Of a stretch of DNA of 64,000 nucleotides, positions 19,026 through 27,693 are shown piece after piece. The notes below the pieces were generated by a model. The model saw only the letters and a list, made by a program, of their open reading frames with translations. It was not told where the DNA came from and did no database searches. Each line of letters opens with the position of its first letter. Position 1 is the first letter of the stretch. Position numbers and translations under genes: made by a program. Origin of the DNA: Neorhizobium sp. (GTDB taxonomy: Bacteria; Pseudomonadota; Alphaproteobacteria; Rhizobiales; Rhizobiaceae); NCBI GenBank assembly GCA_028283725.1, contig JAPWKC010000003.1:1038801-1102800 (forward strand), given 5' to 3'.

Positions 19026-20420
19026 TCATGCGTTTTGCCCGGCGGTCTTCATGAAGCTGATGGTGGCAAACCACAGGATGACGCCCAGCCCGAGAAGGGC
19101 TGCGGCAATGGCATACTGGATCGGATCGCGGCCGCTCCAGGGACCGGCCAGGAAAACGCATGTGATCGCCCCCAGTACCGGAAGAACGGTCGGGGTGCGA
19201 AAATGCTTGTGACCGACCGTGTCCTTGCGCAGCACCAGAACCGCGACGTTGACGACGGCAAAGACGCAGAGAAGCAATAGCGAGGTCGTGCCGCCGAGGG
19301 CTGGAACGCCACCGGCAAACAGGATCAGCGCCACCGCCAGAAGCGAGGTGAAGACGATCGCTATATAGGGCGTGCGGCGGCCGGCATGGACACGGCCGAG
19401 CACATCCGGCACGACGCCCTGTCTTGCCATGCCGTAGATCAGGCGGCTTGCCATCATCATGTTGATCAGTGCGGAATTGGCCACGGCGAACATGGTGATG
19501 ACGGCGAAGATGCCGATCGGGAAGGATGGCGCGCCGGTCTGGATCACCTTGAGGAGCGGCGTTTCTCCCTGCCCGAGCTGGTCTGCCGGCACGAGGGTGA
19601 TCGCCGAGATCGCGACCAGAATATAGATGACGCCGGTGATCGTGAGGCCCGCCAGAAGGACCTTGGGGAAGAGCCGGCTGGGGTTCTTGCATTCCTCGGC
19701 CATGTTGACCGAATCCTCGAAGCCGACCATGGCAAAGAAGGCAAGCGCCGTTGCCGCCACCACCGGCCAGAACGTGCCGGTGCCTTGCGGCGTCGCAAAG
19801 GTCCAGGCACGCGACACATCCCCCTCGCCACCGGCGATCGCCCAGAAGCCGATGCCGATGATGATCAGGAGGCCGGTCAGTTCGACCACGGTCAGGACGA
19901 CATTGAGCCTGACGCTTTCCCCGACGCCGCGAAAATTGACGGCCGCCACCAGCGCGATGAAGCCCGTCGCGATCAGCGGCACGCCCCAGGCGCCGAGATC
20001 GAGCCCGAGCGACGTGGTGAAATTGGCAGCGAAGGCGCGTGAGGCAGTCGCCGCCGAGGTGATGCCCGAAGACATCACGGCAAAGGCGATGATGAAGGTC
20101 AGGAAGTGGATGCCGAAGGCCTTGTGGGTATAGAGCGCAGCGCCGGCCGCCTGCGGGTATTTGGTGACGAGTTCGAGATAGCTGCATGCCGTCAGCATTG
20201 CCACGGCGAACGCGATGAGGAAGGGGAGCCAGACGACGCCGCCGACCTCGGCCGCGACCTGTCCGGTCAACGCGTAGATCCCGGTACCGAGAATATCCCC
20301 GACGATGAAGAGAAGCAGAAGGCCGGGGCCCATCACCCGCTTCAGTTCGGTCGGATCGTCTTCACCTTTGGCCTTTGCCTGCCCGTCCCGGGCCTGTCCT
20401 GTTGGTGCCTGCATCGCCAT
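19026..20420 (-). CDS. APC family amino acid permease
   Basis: A 464-residue inner-membrane transporter with twelve predicted hydrophobic segments. The first, LLLLFIVGDILGTGIYALTG, carries the Gly-rich helix-break motif of the amino acid-polyamine-organocation superfamily. It most resembles the cationic amino acid/YfnA-like branch. The start with ATG at 20420 is chosen for the ribosome site GGAGAGGAGA immediately upstream; a second ATG two codons later is also possible. The substrate cannot be decided. It is divergent from the methyltransferase gene. Confidence 0.88.
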   Translation of the reverse strand: MAMQAPTGQARDGQAKAKGEDDPTELKRVMGPGLLLLFIVGDILGTGIYALTGQVAAEVGGVVWLPFLIAFAVAMLTACSYLELVTKYPQAAGAALYTHKAFGIHFLTFIIAFAVMSSGITSAATASRAFAANFTTSLGLDLGAWGVPLIATGFIALVAAVNFRGVGESVRLNVVLTVVELTGLLIIIGIGFWAIAGGEGDVSRAWTFATPQGTGTFWPVVAATALAFFAMVGFEDSVNMAEECKNPSRLFPKVLLAGLTITGVIYILVAISAITLVPADQLGQGETPLLKVIQTGAPSFPIGIFAVITMFAVANSALINMMMASRLIYGMARQGVVPDVLGRVHAGRRTPYIAIVFTSLLAVALILFAGGVPALGGTTSLLLLCVFAVVNVAVLVLRKDTVGHKHFRTPTVLPVLGAITCVFLAGPWSGRDPIQYAIAAALLGLGVILWFATISFMKTAGQNA

Positions 20421-20626
20421 TCTCCTCTCCATCTGATCGCAGGATCAATGGCGCGATAGCCACATTGTTCCCAAATCGCAGCGGTGAGGGGACGCCGCCT
20501 TGATTTCGCGCCATTTCAGTTGTGCCTTTGCTCCTGTGTAAACGCTGCGGTGCGAAGGCGAGTCCTTTGCGCTGCAGCGGGCCCTCACGACACTCCGTGA
20601 TACCGAGATGGATATGGAGACCGGCA

Positions 20627-21340
20627 ATGACATGGATGAACCTCTTGCGGTGCAGCTTTCGGCGGCGCGATGCGCTTGTCGCCGGTGACGGCACCTCTCT
20701 CCCGGACGGTGCCGTCGGTGCGGTCACAGGTGTCGGTGCCGTCAATGGTGCGGTGAATGGCGCTGTCGGCGGGCTTGGCGATTTCCTGCGGTTCTTCCGG
20801 TCGTGGGTGACGAACCCGCTGCGGGTGGCGGCGATCGCGCCTTCGGGCGATCCTTTGGCGCGGCTGATGACCCAGGAGATCGCGCCCTTCGACGGACCGA
20901 TCATCGAGCTTGGGCCCGGCACCGGCGTGTTCACGCGGGCACTGCTTGCGCGCGGCGTGGCCGAAAGCGACCTGACGCTGATCGAATATGGCGGCGAGTT
21001 CCTGCCCGGTCTCCAGCGGCGCTTTCCCGAGGCGCGGATCGTCCAGATGGATGCGGCCGAACTGTCGGGCGCTGGCCTTTTCGAAGGGTGCCCGGTCGGC
21101 GCCGTCATCAGCGGCCTTCCGCTTCTGTCGATGTCGCCGGCCAAGGTGGAGGGCATTCTTGCCGGCGCGTTTTCCCATATGCGCGAGGGTGGCGCCGTCT
21201 ATCAATTCACCTATGGTCCGCGGTGTCCGGTGCCGCGCCCGATCCTCGACCGGCTCGGCCTCGAGGCAAGCCATATCGGCGGCACCGTCCGGAACCTGCC
21301 GCCGGCCGCAGTCTACCGGATTTCGCGCAGGGCCGACTGA
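20627..21340 (+). CDS. Class I SAM-dependent methyltransferase, phospholipid N-methyltransferase-like
   Basis: A 237-residue protein. The segment FLRFFRSWVTNPLRVAAIAP and the SAM-binding motif IIELGPGTGVFTRALL match the COG3963-type phospholipid N-methyltransferases, which methylate phosphatidylethanolamine towards phosphatidylcholine. A Gly/Ala/Val-rich repeat (GAVGAVTGVGAVNGAVNGAV, residues 29-48) lies before the catalytic domain and is encoded by near-identical short DNA repeats. Ribosome site GGAG before the ATG at 20627. It could be a secondary Pmt or act on another substrate such as rRNA. Confidence 0.75.
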   Translation: MTWMNLLRCSFRRRDALVAGDGTSLPDGAVGAVTGVGAVNGAVNGAVGGLGDFLRFFRSWVTNPLRVAAIAPSGDPLARLMTQEIAPFDGPIIELGPGTGVFTRALLARGVAESDLTLIEYGGEFLPGLQRRFPEARIVQMDAAELSGAGLFEGCPVGAVISGLPLLSMSPAKVEGILAGAFSHMREGGAVYQFTYGPRCPVPRPILDRLGLEASHIGGTVRNLPPAAVYRISRRAD

Positions 21341-21346
21341 CGATCC

Positions 21347-21787
21347 CTAGCCGATGAGCCCGACGGTCGCTGCGGCGAGGACGGCGTAGCGGGCGGCCTT
21401 GCCGATGAAGACGAGGATGACGAAGGGGAGGAAGGGTTCCCTGAGGACGCCGGCGACCACGGTCAGCGCATCGCCGCCGATCGGCACCCAGCTGAACAGC
21501 AGCGACCACCTTCCCCATGTGCGATACCAGCGGATCGCCTTCTCCAGCTTCTCGCCGGAGACGGGAAACCATTTGCGGTCACGAAACCGTTCGACGCCTC
21601 GGCCCATCAGCCAGTTGACGGCAGCGCCCAGCGTATTGCCGATCGAGGCGACCAGCACCAGCAACGTCAGCGAGTGGCTTCCCGTCGCGATCAGTCCCAC
21701 CAGCACCGCTTCCGACTGCATGGGCAGGAGCGTGGCGGCGATGAAGGCTGCGAAGAAGAGGCCAAAATAGGATGCCAGATCGTACAT
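21347..21787 (-). CDS. YqaA/DedA-like (SNARE-associated family) small membrane protein
   Basis: A 146-residue inner-membrane protein with about four hydrophobic stretches and the family segment SWVPIGGDALTVVAGVLREP. YqaA proteins are relatives of DedA flippase-like proteins and lack a proven transport role. The ATG at 21787 is chosen; a TTG lies one codon upstream. It is convergent with the methyltransferase gene, with six bases between the stops. Confidence 0.85.
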   Translation of the reverse strand: MYDLASYFGLFFAAFIAATLLPMQSEAVLVGLIATGSHSLTLLVLVASIGNTLGAAVNWLMGRGVERFRDRKWFPVSGEKLEKAIRWYRTWGRWSLLFSWVPIGGDALTVVAGVLREPFLPFVILVFIGKAARYAVLAAATVGLIG

Positions 21788-21870
21788 CAATTCGTTGCGC
21801 CTGGTGGGGTGTTTTGCGGGGTGGGGGAGGGCGTGTTTTCGGGGGCAGGTTGCGGTGCGGCGGATAGAGA

Positions 21871-21896
21871 AAAGGGCGGGTTTTTCCCGCCCTTTT
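21871..21896 (-). terminator. Bidirectional terminator downstream of secDF
   Basis: Stem AAAGGGCGGG/CCCGCCCTTT with a five-base loop and T runs on both strands. It stands between the end of secDF and the start of the YqaA-like gene, both read on the minus strand, so it probably ends the secDF message. Confidence 0.85.
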
Positions 21897-21929
21897 GCGT
21901 TGTCGAAGCAATGATCGGAGCCTTCGTTC

Positions 21930-22012
21930 CGTCACCCTCTGGTTTTCCCCGAGGGCTGTCCACGGCAACAGTGGCCGTGGTCAGATCCTTGCCACACAGG
22001 CGAGGATGACGG
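21930..22012. repeat. Decayed RIME-like palindromic repeat
   Basis: Left arm ccctctggttttccccgagg, a central palindrome ccacggcaacagtggccgtgg and a right arm ending gcgaggatgacgg. This arrangement resembles rhizobial intergenic mosaic elements but with many mismatches. Confidence 0.35.
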
Positions 22013-22028
22013 CACCGGCGCTCTCCGG

Positions 22029-24557
22029 TCAGGCCTTGCCGGGGCGCTTGCCGCCTTCTGTTGCTGCTTCCGCCGCATCGACCTTGGCCTTGTGGCGGGT
22101 GCGCCAGTCGCCGAGGAAGAGCAGGATCGGGGCTGCGATGAAGATCGACGAGGCGCCGGCGACGAGAATGCCGAAGACCATCGGGATGGCGAAGCTCGAG
22201 ACCGCGCTGCCGCCCCAGATCGCCATCGGCAACAGGGCGAGGAAGGCGGTCGCATTGGTGTAGAGGCTTCGCGCCAAGGTTTCGTTGATCGACTTGTCGA
22301 TCAGTTCGCGCAGCGGCATCGACTTGTAGAGGCGCATGTTTTCACGCATGCGGTCATAGACGACGACCTTGTCGTTGACCGAGTAACCGACCAGCGTCAG
22401 CACGGCGGCAATCGCCGTCAGGTTGAAGTCGATGCCGGTGATGGCGAAGAAGCCGATCACCTTGGTCGTGTCGAGCACCAGCGTGACGATGGCGCCGACG
22501 GCGAACGGCCATTCGAAGCGGACCCAGATATAGATCAGCATCGCAAGCGAGGCGATGAAGACCGACAGGAAGCCGGCCGTCGCCAGTTCGCCCGAGACTT
22601 TCGGGCCGATGACGTCGGTGCCCTGCACGGTGGCGGTCTGGTCGATCTTGGCGACCTCGTCCTTCAATTTGGTGACGGCAGCCGTCTGGGCTTCCTCGCC
22701 GCCTTCCTGACGCTGGGCGCGGATCATGAAGCTGTTGTTGTCGCCGAAGGACTGAAGCGTGATCTCGCCGAGGCCGAGCGTGTTCAGGCCCTCGCGGAAC
22801 TTGGCGATATCGGCCGCGGCTTGGGTCTTTACCGACATCTGGATGCCGCCGCGGAAATCGACGCCGTAATTCAGGCCCGGATGGAAGAACAGGACCACGG
22901 AGGCGAGCGACAGCACGGCCGAAACCGTGACGCCGAGGAAGCGCGCCTTCATGAACTGGATGTGCTTGTTGTAGACGTTGAAGGGGATCAGCGGCTTGAT
23001 GTTGATCGTCTTCATCTTCTTGCGGCCGGCAAGCCACACCATCGAGACGCGCACGAAGGCGACCGAGGTGAACATGGAGATGATCAGGCCGAGACCCATG
23101 GTGACGGCAAAGCCGCGCACCGGACCGGAGCCGAAGTAGAAGAGGATGGCGGCAGCGATCAGCGCCGTCATGTTGCCGTCGATAATCGTCGAATAGGCGC
23201 GCTTGAAGCCGGTGTCGATGGCGGCAAAGGCGCTCTTGCCCTTGCGCGTCTCTTCACGGATGCGCTCGTTGATGAGGACGTTGGCGTCGACCGCAAGACC
23301 GATGCCGAGAACGATACCGGCAATGCCGGGAAGCGTCAGCGTGGCGCCGACCAGCGTGAGCGCCGACAGCGTCAGGATCGTGTGGATGACGAGCGCGATA
23401 TTGGCAAGAAGGCCCCAGGCGCCGTAGAGGACGAAAATGAAGCCGATGACGAGGACGAGGCCGATGACACCGGTATAGAGACCCATCTGGATCGCGTCGG
23501 CGCCGAGATCGGCACCGACGGTGCGTTCCTCGATGACGGTGAGCTTGGCCGGCAGCGAGCCGGCGCGCAACAGCGCCGAAAGCGTCGTCGTCTGCTGCGG
23601 GGTAAACGAGCCGGAGATCTGGCCCGAACCGCCGGTGATCGGCGTCTGGATGGTCGGCGCGCTCAGAACCTTGTTGTCGAGAACGATGGCGAAGGGACGG
23701 CCGACATTCTGCTGGGTGATCTGGGCAAAGCGGGTCGCACCGGCGCTGTCGAAGCGGAAGGTGACGATCGGCTGCTGGGTCTGCTGGTCGAAGGCGGCGC
23801 GGGCATCGGTCAGGCGGTCGCCGGAGAGTTCGACGCGGTCGAGAACCGGATACTGGTTGCCCTGCTCGTCCGGGAGCATGGTGACGCCCGGCTGGCCGGC
23901 CTGACCGATAAGATGGAAGCTCATCTTGGCGGTGGAGCCGAGAAGCTGGCGAAGGCGGGCAGGGTCCTGTTCGCCCGGCAGCTGGACGATGATGCGGTCG
24001 GAACCGACGCGCTGGATCGTCGGCTCGGACACACCCACCTGGTCGATACGCTGGCGGATGATTTCAAGGCTCTGATCGACGGCGCCGGTGACGCGGGCGT
24101 CGATGCCGGCCGGGGTCATGGCGACCGAGATCGTGTCATTGGCCGGCGTTGTGATCGACAGGTCGCTGGCGCCGATCATGGTTGCCGTGTTGATCGGGCT
24201 CGACAGCGTCTGCAATTCGGTGACGGCCTGATCGCGCTGGGCTGCATCGCGCAGCGTCACGAGGATCGCGTCGCCCTGGCGGCGAATGGCGCTGGCATTG
24301 ATGTTCTTGTCGCGAAGAACGCGGCGGCCTTCCTGCAGAAGCCCCTGCATGCGCTCGTTGACGAGGTCGTTGCGATCGACTTCGAGCATCAGGTAGGAGC
24401 CGCCGCGCAGGTCGAGGCCGAGTGCGACGCGGCTATGCGGCAGCCAGGACGGCATGCGGTCGAGGGTGGACTGCGACAGCATGTTCGGCAGCGCCACCAG
24501 AAAGCCGATGATGATGACGAGGGCGTAGCTCGCCACAAGCCATGGAGAATTTCTCAT
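22029..24557 (-). CDS. secDF: Fused protein translocase subunit SecDF
   Basis: An 842-residue fusion of SecD and SecF, which uses the proton gradient to pull secreted proteins through SecYEG. The N-terminal SecD half has the D1 motif LGLDLRGGSYLMLEVD near residue 48 and the transmembrane segments with LTLPGIAGIVLGIGLAVDAN. The SecF half begins around residue 530 (INIKPLIPFNVYNKH) and contains NYGVDFRGG and YSVNDKVVVYDRMREN. Fusion is normal in rhizobia. The start at 24557 gives the expected MRNSPWLVASYALV signal-anchor. No yajC gene lies next to it; a small membrane protein gene is upstream instead. Confidence 0.96.
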   Translation of the reverse strand: MRNSPWLVASYALVIIIGFLVALPNMLSQSTLDRMPSWLPHSRVALGLDLRGGSYLMLEVDRNDLVNERMQGLLQEGRRVLRDKNINASAIRRQGDAILVTLRDAAQRDQAVTELQTLSSPINTATMIGASDLSITTPANDTISVAMTPAGIDARVTGAVDQSLEIIRQRIDQVGVSEPTIQRVGSDRIIVQLPGEQDPARLRQLLGSTAKMSFHLIGQAGQPGVTMLPDEQGNQYPVLDRVELSGDRLTDARAAFDQQTQQPIVTFRFDSAGATRFAQITQQNVGRPFAIVLDNKVLSAPTIQTPITGGSGQISGSFTPQQTTTLSALLRAGSLPAKLTVIEERTVGADLGADAIQMGLYTGVIGLVLVIGFIFVLYGAWGLLANIALVIHTILTLSALTLVGATLTLPGIAGIVLGIGLAVDANVLINERIREETRKGKSAFAAIDTGFKRAYSTIIDGNMTALIAAAILFYFGSGPVRGFAVTMGLGLIISMFTSVAFVRVSMVWLAGRKKMKTINIKPLIPFNVYNKHIQFMKARFLGVTVSAVLSLASVVLFFHPGLNYGVDFRGGIQMSVKTQAAADIAKFREGLNTLGLGEITLQSFGDNNSFMIRAQRQEGGEEAQTAAVTKLKDEVAKIDQTATVQGTDVIGPKVSGELATAGFLSVFIASLAMLIYIWVRFEWPFAVGAIVTLVLDTTKVIGFFAITGIDFNLTAIAAVLTLVGYSVNDKVVVYDRMRENMRLYKSMPLRELIDKSINETLARSLYTNATAFLALLPMAIWGGSAVSSFAIPMVFGILVAGASSIFIAAPILLFLGDWRTRHKAKVDAAEAATEGGKRPGKA

Positions 24558-24714
24558 TGTTGTGTTCCTGCTTGGCCCGCCGGCGAAAGCCACCGCTGCG
24601 GGTCATGAAAGAGAGAGGATTTTCTGGCGCGGTGCCGGCGATCGCCGTGACGATTTCCTTAAGCGCGCGCCGGGCCTCCGGTCGAGGCCGTCAAAGCCTG
24701 ATGTCAGGCCCGGA

Positions 24715-25119
24715 TCAGATGCTGTTCGGCGAGGCGCGGGGCAGCGGTACGGGCCAGTAGGCGGCACCATGGGGAGCAAGCGCTGCGGCTTTCTCCGGCA
24801 CGATACCATTTTGCGGAAAGGCAAGGACTGCAATCGAGGGCAAAAGCGCGCCGTCGAGATCGAGCCAATGGCTCGTCGTCTGGTCGCGGCGCTCTGCCGG
24901 CGCGATTGCCCGCATCGGCTCGCGCTTGGCGAAATGCGGGCTGTCGGCGCTCTTGTCTGTCGATTGCAGGCCGCGGGCGAATTCGCCGTCACGGGCAAGG
25001 CCGGAGATCAGGCCGAAGAAGGCGATGAGGAGGGCTGCGGCAAGGACGGACCAGCGCACCGGGAGATGATCCCGCGCGGTCATGTCTGCCAGTCGTGTTT
25101 CCCGCGGAAACACCGCCAT
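24715..25119 (-). CDS. Small single-pass membrane protein of unknown function
   Basis: A 134-residue protein with one transmembrane helix near residues 25-43 (WSVLAAALLIAFFGLISGLA) and a soluble Pro/Ala-rich tail ending in PRASPNSI. The ATG at 25119 is chosen because GGGGAG lies about ten bases upstream; a TTG at 25140 is possible. It is read in the same direction as secDF, 157 bases upstream of it, and may be co-transcribed. I recognise no family. Confidence 0.55.
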   Translation of the reverse strand: MAVFPRETRLADMTARDHLPVRWSVLAAALLIAFFGLISGLARDGEFARGLQSTDKSADSPHFAKREPMRAIAPAERRDQTTSHWLDLDGALLPSIAVLAFPQNGIVPEKAAALAPHGAAYWPVPLPRASPNSI

Positions 25120-25224
25120 CCGTTCACGCTCCCCGTTCAAGCTCTGGCGCGTTGAGGCCGCCGTGGCATAGCCGCGGACGATCGGCGCCTTCTAGCCGAG
25201 CGGCGCGGGCGGGTCAATCGGAAG

Positions 25225-25310
25225 TGGGGGAGGCTTTGGACGAGGGGGAGACTTGGATGCGGGGGAGACTGGGATGTGGGGGAGACTTGGATGCGGGAGG
25301 AACCTGGATG
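25225..25310. repeat. 17-base tandem repeat, four to five copies
   Basis: Unit cgggggagacttggatg. Copies run at 25243-25259, 25260-25276, 25277-25293 and 25294-25310 (the last with several changes), and a degenerate copy at 25225-25242. Seventeen is not a multiple of three, so this is not a coding repeat. Confidence 0.85.
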
Positions 25311-25446
25311 TGGGGCAAGCAGGCGCGGCGGCGGGCACGCACAGCCAGGCGTGGTGCGGACAGGAGGAGGTTGCCGGCGTGCGATCGGTGAGGATGTGCG
25401 GCGGGCGTCGAGGCAGGCGCTTCGCCGACCGCAGCGGGCTACCGGC

Positions 25447-25493
25447 GTGTGCGAAATAAGGAGGTGCCCGGCCTGTGCGAAATAAGGAGGTGC
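25447..25493. repeat. Direct duplication carrying a Shine-Dalgarno-like core
   Basis: Two copies of tgtgcgaaataaggaggtgc, 26 bases apart. Each contains TAAGGAGGTG, nearly the full complement of the 16S rRNA 3' end. Confidence 0.8.
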
Positions 25494-26046
25494 ATTGAAT
25501 ACCGAGAAAAGCGAGGCGCGGACAAGGACAGGCTGCCACGCACGCGTGTGCATCAACGCACCCGTGGGCGTCTCCGTGGGGCCTCCGGCGGGTGCTTCCA
25601 ACGGGGGCGTTCCCGAGGGTGCAGCCACGGGAAATGTCTCCATGCGGGATGTCCGGCATGGTTGGTGCGATCAATTGGGGAGCGCATGACAAGCGAACCG
25701 GTCATGACAGGGGAATGGGGCAGGCGGTGGTCTTGGGTATGGGTGGTGGATTTTATTCCGCCTGCCCCGGCCGTTTCCTTCGGGATCATCCGGGACGTGT
25801 CAGTTCCCGTCTTCTCCCGCATTGGCGGCCATCACCGGAAAACCGAGCCCTTTGTCGAAGGGCAAGCCGGGGGAGAGTGGCCGGCTCGCGAACCCGGTTT
25901 CCCTTCCGATGACGCGATGATTGTGCGCCCTGCGTCATGACGGGGGACGAAACGGGCGCAACTATTTTGCAAGCGGTTGAAAAGGTGGGGATGTTTTTAA
26001 GGTGACGGCGCGCCGCATCCCCATCGTCTCCGTCTTCACCATGCGA

Positions 26047-26586
26047 TCAGCGATGGATCGGATCCTTCCAGAGCACTTCTTCCGGCGCTTCCACCGGCGC
26101 GATATCGAGATTGACGACGACCGGCTCCTGCGCCGAGCGGACCAGCACGCATTCCAGCGTCTCGTCGCGGCTGGCGTTGATTTCCTGATGCGGCACGAAT
26201 GGAGGAACGTAGATGAAATCGCCGGGGCCCGCCTCGGCGACGAATTCGAGATTTTCGCCCCAGCGCATGCGGGCCTTGCCGCGCACCACATAGATGATGC
26301 TTTCGAGATCGCCGTGGTGATGGGCGCCGGTCTTGGCATTGGCGTGGATCGTCACGGTGCCGGCCCAGATTTTTTCGGCCCCGGCGCGGGCGTGATTGAT
26401 GGCGGCGGCACGGTCCATGCCGGGCGTCTGGGCCGTGTTGTGATCGAGCGAATTGCCGGGAATGACCTTGACGCCGTTGTCGCGCCAATCCACCGCGGGA
26501 TGGTCGTGCGCGCCGTCTTCATGCGGGTGGTCGTGGTGGTGATCGTGGTTTTCGTCGTGATCGTGGGGGTGGTCGTGATCGGCCAT
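26047..26586 (-). CDS. Cupin-domain protein with a histidine-rich N-terminus
   Basis: A 179-residue protein. The first 30 or so residues are almost only His, Asp, Pro and Glu (MADHDHPHDHDENHDHHHDH and on), a likely metal-binding tail. The cupin barrel has motif 1 GAHHHGDLESIIYVVRG with His and Glu ligands, and motif 2 GDFIYVPPFVPHQEIN. It lacks a signal peptide. Start at 26586 gives a five- to six-base distance to the GGGAGG site. Such cupins often bind Mn, Fe or Zn, but the substrate is unknown. It stands alone between two G-rich repetitive spacers. Confidence 0.85.
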   Translation of the reverse strand: MADHDHPHDHDENHDHHHDHPHEDGAHDHPAVDWRDNGVKVIPGNSLDHNTAQTPGMDRAAAINHARAGAEKIWAGTVTIHANAKTGAHHHGDLESIIYVVRGKARMRWGENLEFVAEAGPGDFIYVPPFVPHQEINASRDETLECVLVRSAQEPVVVNLDIAPVEAPEEVLWKDPIHR

Positions 26587-27072
26587 GGGCATCCTCCCGG
26601 TGCTTTGCGAACAGGGGGAAACCTTGCATGAAAGGCACGACGAGACCAGTGGGGGAGACTATTGAGGGAGACCCGTGGGGAAACCCAGTGGGGGATGTCA
26701 ACGGGGGGCGCTGGCGGCGATGTCGAACGGGGCACGCAGCGGTCATGCCGACGGGGATCGCGGACGGGGACACCGGCTGTCGGGTGCCGAACGCAGAGGC
26801 AAGACAAGGATGTGCGACTGGGACCTGCGACTGGGATCTGCAAGCGGGCAAGTGGGATCGGCAAATGGGGCCTGCGACGCGCAGGCCTGCCGAACGGGGA
26901 TGCCAGACGCCACAGCGTCGAAAGCATCCCCTGACCGGCATCATGTCGGCTGTCGACCAGTTAGGTCGGCGGGCGTGTCGGCCTCTATGGCGCTTCGGTT
27001 GCACTGCCAACACTTCGGCGTGATCAGGGTATTTTTCCCCAGATTACCGAATTGCCGGGCCGCGTCTTCGGC
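26587..27072. other. Second G-rich, repetitive intergenic region
   Basis: No convincing gene. Bases 26640-26910 contain repeated short blocks (gtgggggagact, gggagacccgtgggg, ctgggatctgcaagcgggca). These share the 12-mer gtgggggagact with the tandem repeat at 25277, on the other side of the cupin gene. The cupin promoter should lie at its left end. Confidence 0.5.
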
Positions 27073-27693
27073 TCATACGGCGTGCAGCAGCGGCAGAACT
27101 TCGCGGGCGCCCTCATAGATCATGGTGATCGCCACATAGACGATGACGGCAAGACCGAGATAGGCGATCCAGCGGAAACGGTTGAGCAGGCGGGCGACGA
27201 AATTGGCGGCAACGCCCATCAGCGCGATCGAGACGACGAGACCGATGATCAGGACGACGGGATGTTCCTGGGCGGCACCGGCGACGGCCAGCACGTTGTC
27301 GAGAGACATGGAGACATCGGCGATGACGATCTGCATCGCCGCTTGCCAGAAGGTCTTTTCCTTGGCCTTGGCGGCAGCTGCGGCGGCTTCGGCATCGGCA
27401 TCCCCGCCTTCGCGCAGTTCCGCCCACATTTTCCAGCAGACCCAGGCCAGCAGCAGGCCGCCCAGCAATTGCAGGCCGACGATGCCGAGAAGATAGGATG
27501 TGACGGCGGCAAAGAGCAGGCGCAGCACGGTGGCGGCGATGATGCCGAAGAGGATCGCCTTGGAGCGCAGATGCGCGGGAAGACCCGCCGCCGCAAGGCC
27601 GATGACGATGGCGTTGTCGCCGGACAGAACGAGATTGATCGCGATCACTTCCAGCAGCGCGGCAAAGCCGGTCGCGGTGAACAGTTCTTCCAT
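27073..27693 (-). CDS. TerC family membrane protein (YjbE-like)
   Basis: A 206-residue inner-membrane protein with about seven helices. The two conserved acidic motifs of the family are present: NLVLSGDNAIVIGLAA near residue 20 and IADVSMSLDNVLAVAGAA near residue 125. A cytoplasmic loop rich in Ala and Lys lies between them. Members such as Alx and MeeF export Mn(II), so metal export is the likely role. The ATG at 27693 begins MEELFTATGF and matches the family N-terminus. I looked for a yybP-ykoY manganese riboswitch upstream and did not find the conserved core. Confidence 0.9.
   Translation of the reverse strand: MEELFTATGFAALLEVIAINLVLSGDNAIVIGLAAAGLPAHLRSKAILFGIIAATVLRLLFAAVTSYLLGIVGLQLLGGLLLAWVCWKMWAELREGGDADAEAAAAAAKAKEKTFWQAAMQIVIADVSMSLDNVLAVAGAAQEHPVVLIIGLVVSIALMGVAANFVARLLNRFRWIAYLGLAVIVYVAITMIYEGAREVLPLLHAV

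Larger units (their letters stand above)
25141..26046. other. Long G-rich intergenic region without a convincing gene
   Basis: About 900 bases with a strong purine (G) bias on the plus strand in the first part, a 17-base tandem repeat (25225-25310) and a 26-base-period duplication (25447-25493). Several short open frames exist in every plus-strand frame, but their protein products are low-complexity and resemble no family. The promoter of the gene at 24715 must lie near its left edge. No terminator hairpin is obvious. Confidence 0.5.

Noticed and set aside
22092..24608. An 838-codon open frame on the plus strand, antisense to secDF
   Set aside because: Same shadow effect. The composition is full of Asp/Gly/Arg/Glu without motifs, while the minus strand encodes unmistakable SecDF.
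25225..25310. Tandem repeat considered as a CRISPR array
   Set aside because: The units are 17 bases, directly adjacent with no spacers, and no cas genes are present.
25449..25940. Overlapping plus-strand open frames of 60-160 codons
   Set aside because: Several frames are open at once, and the products are low-complexity with no recognisable domain. The pattern comes from G-rich repetitive DNA.
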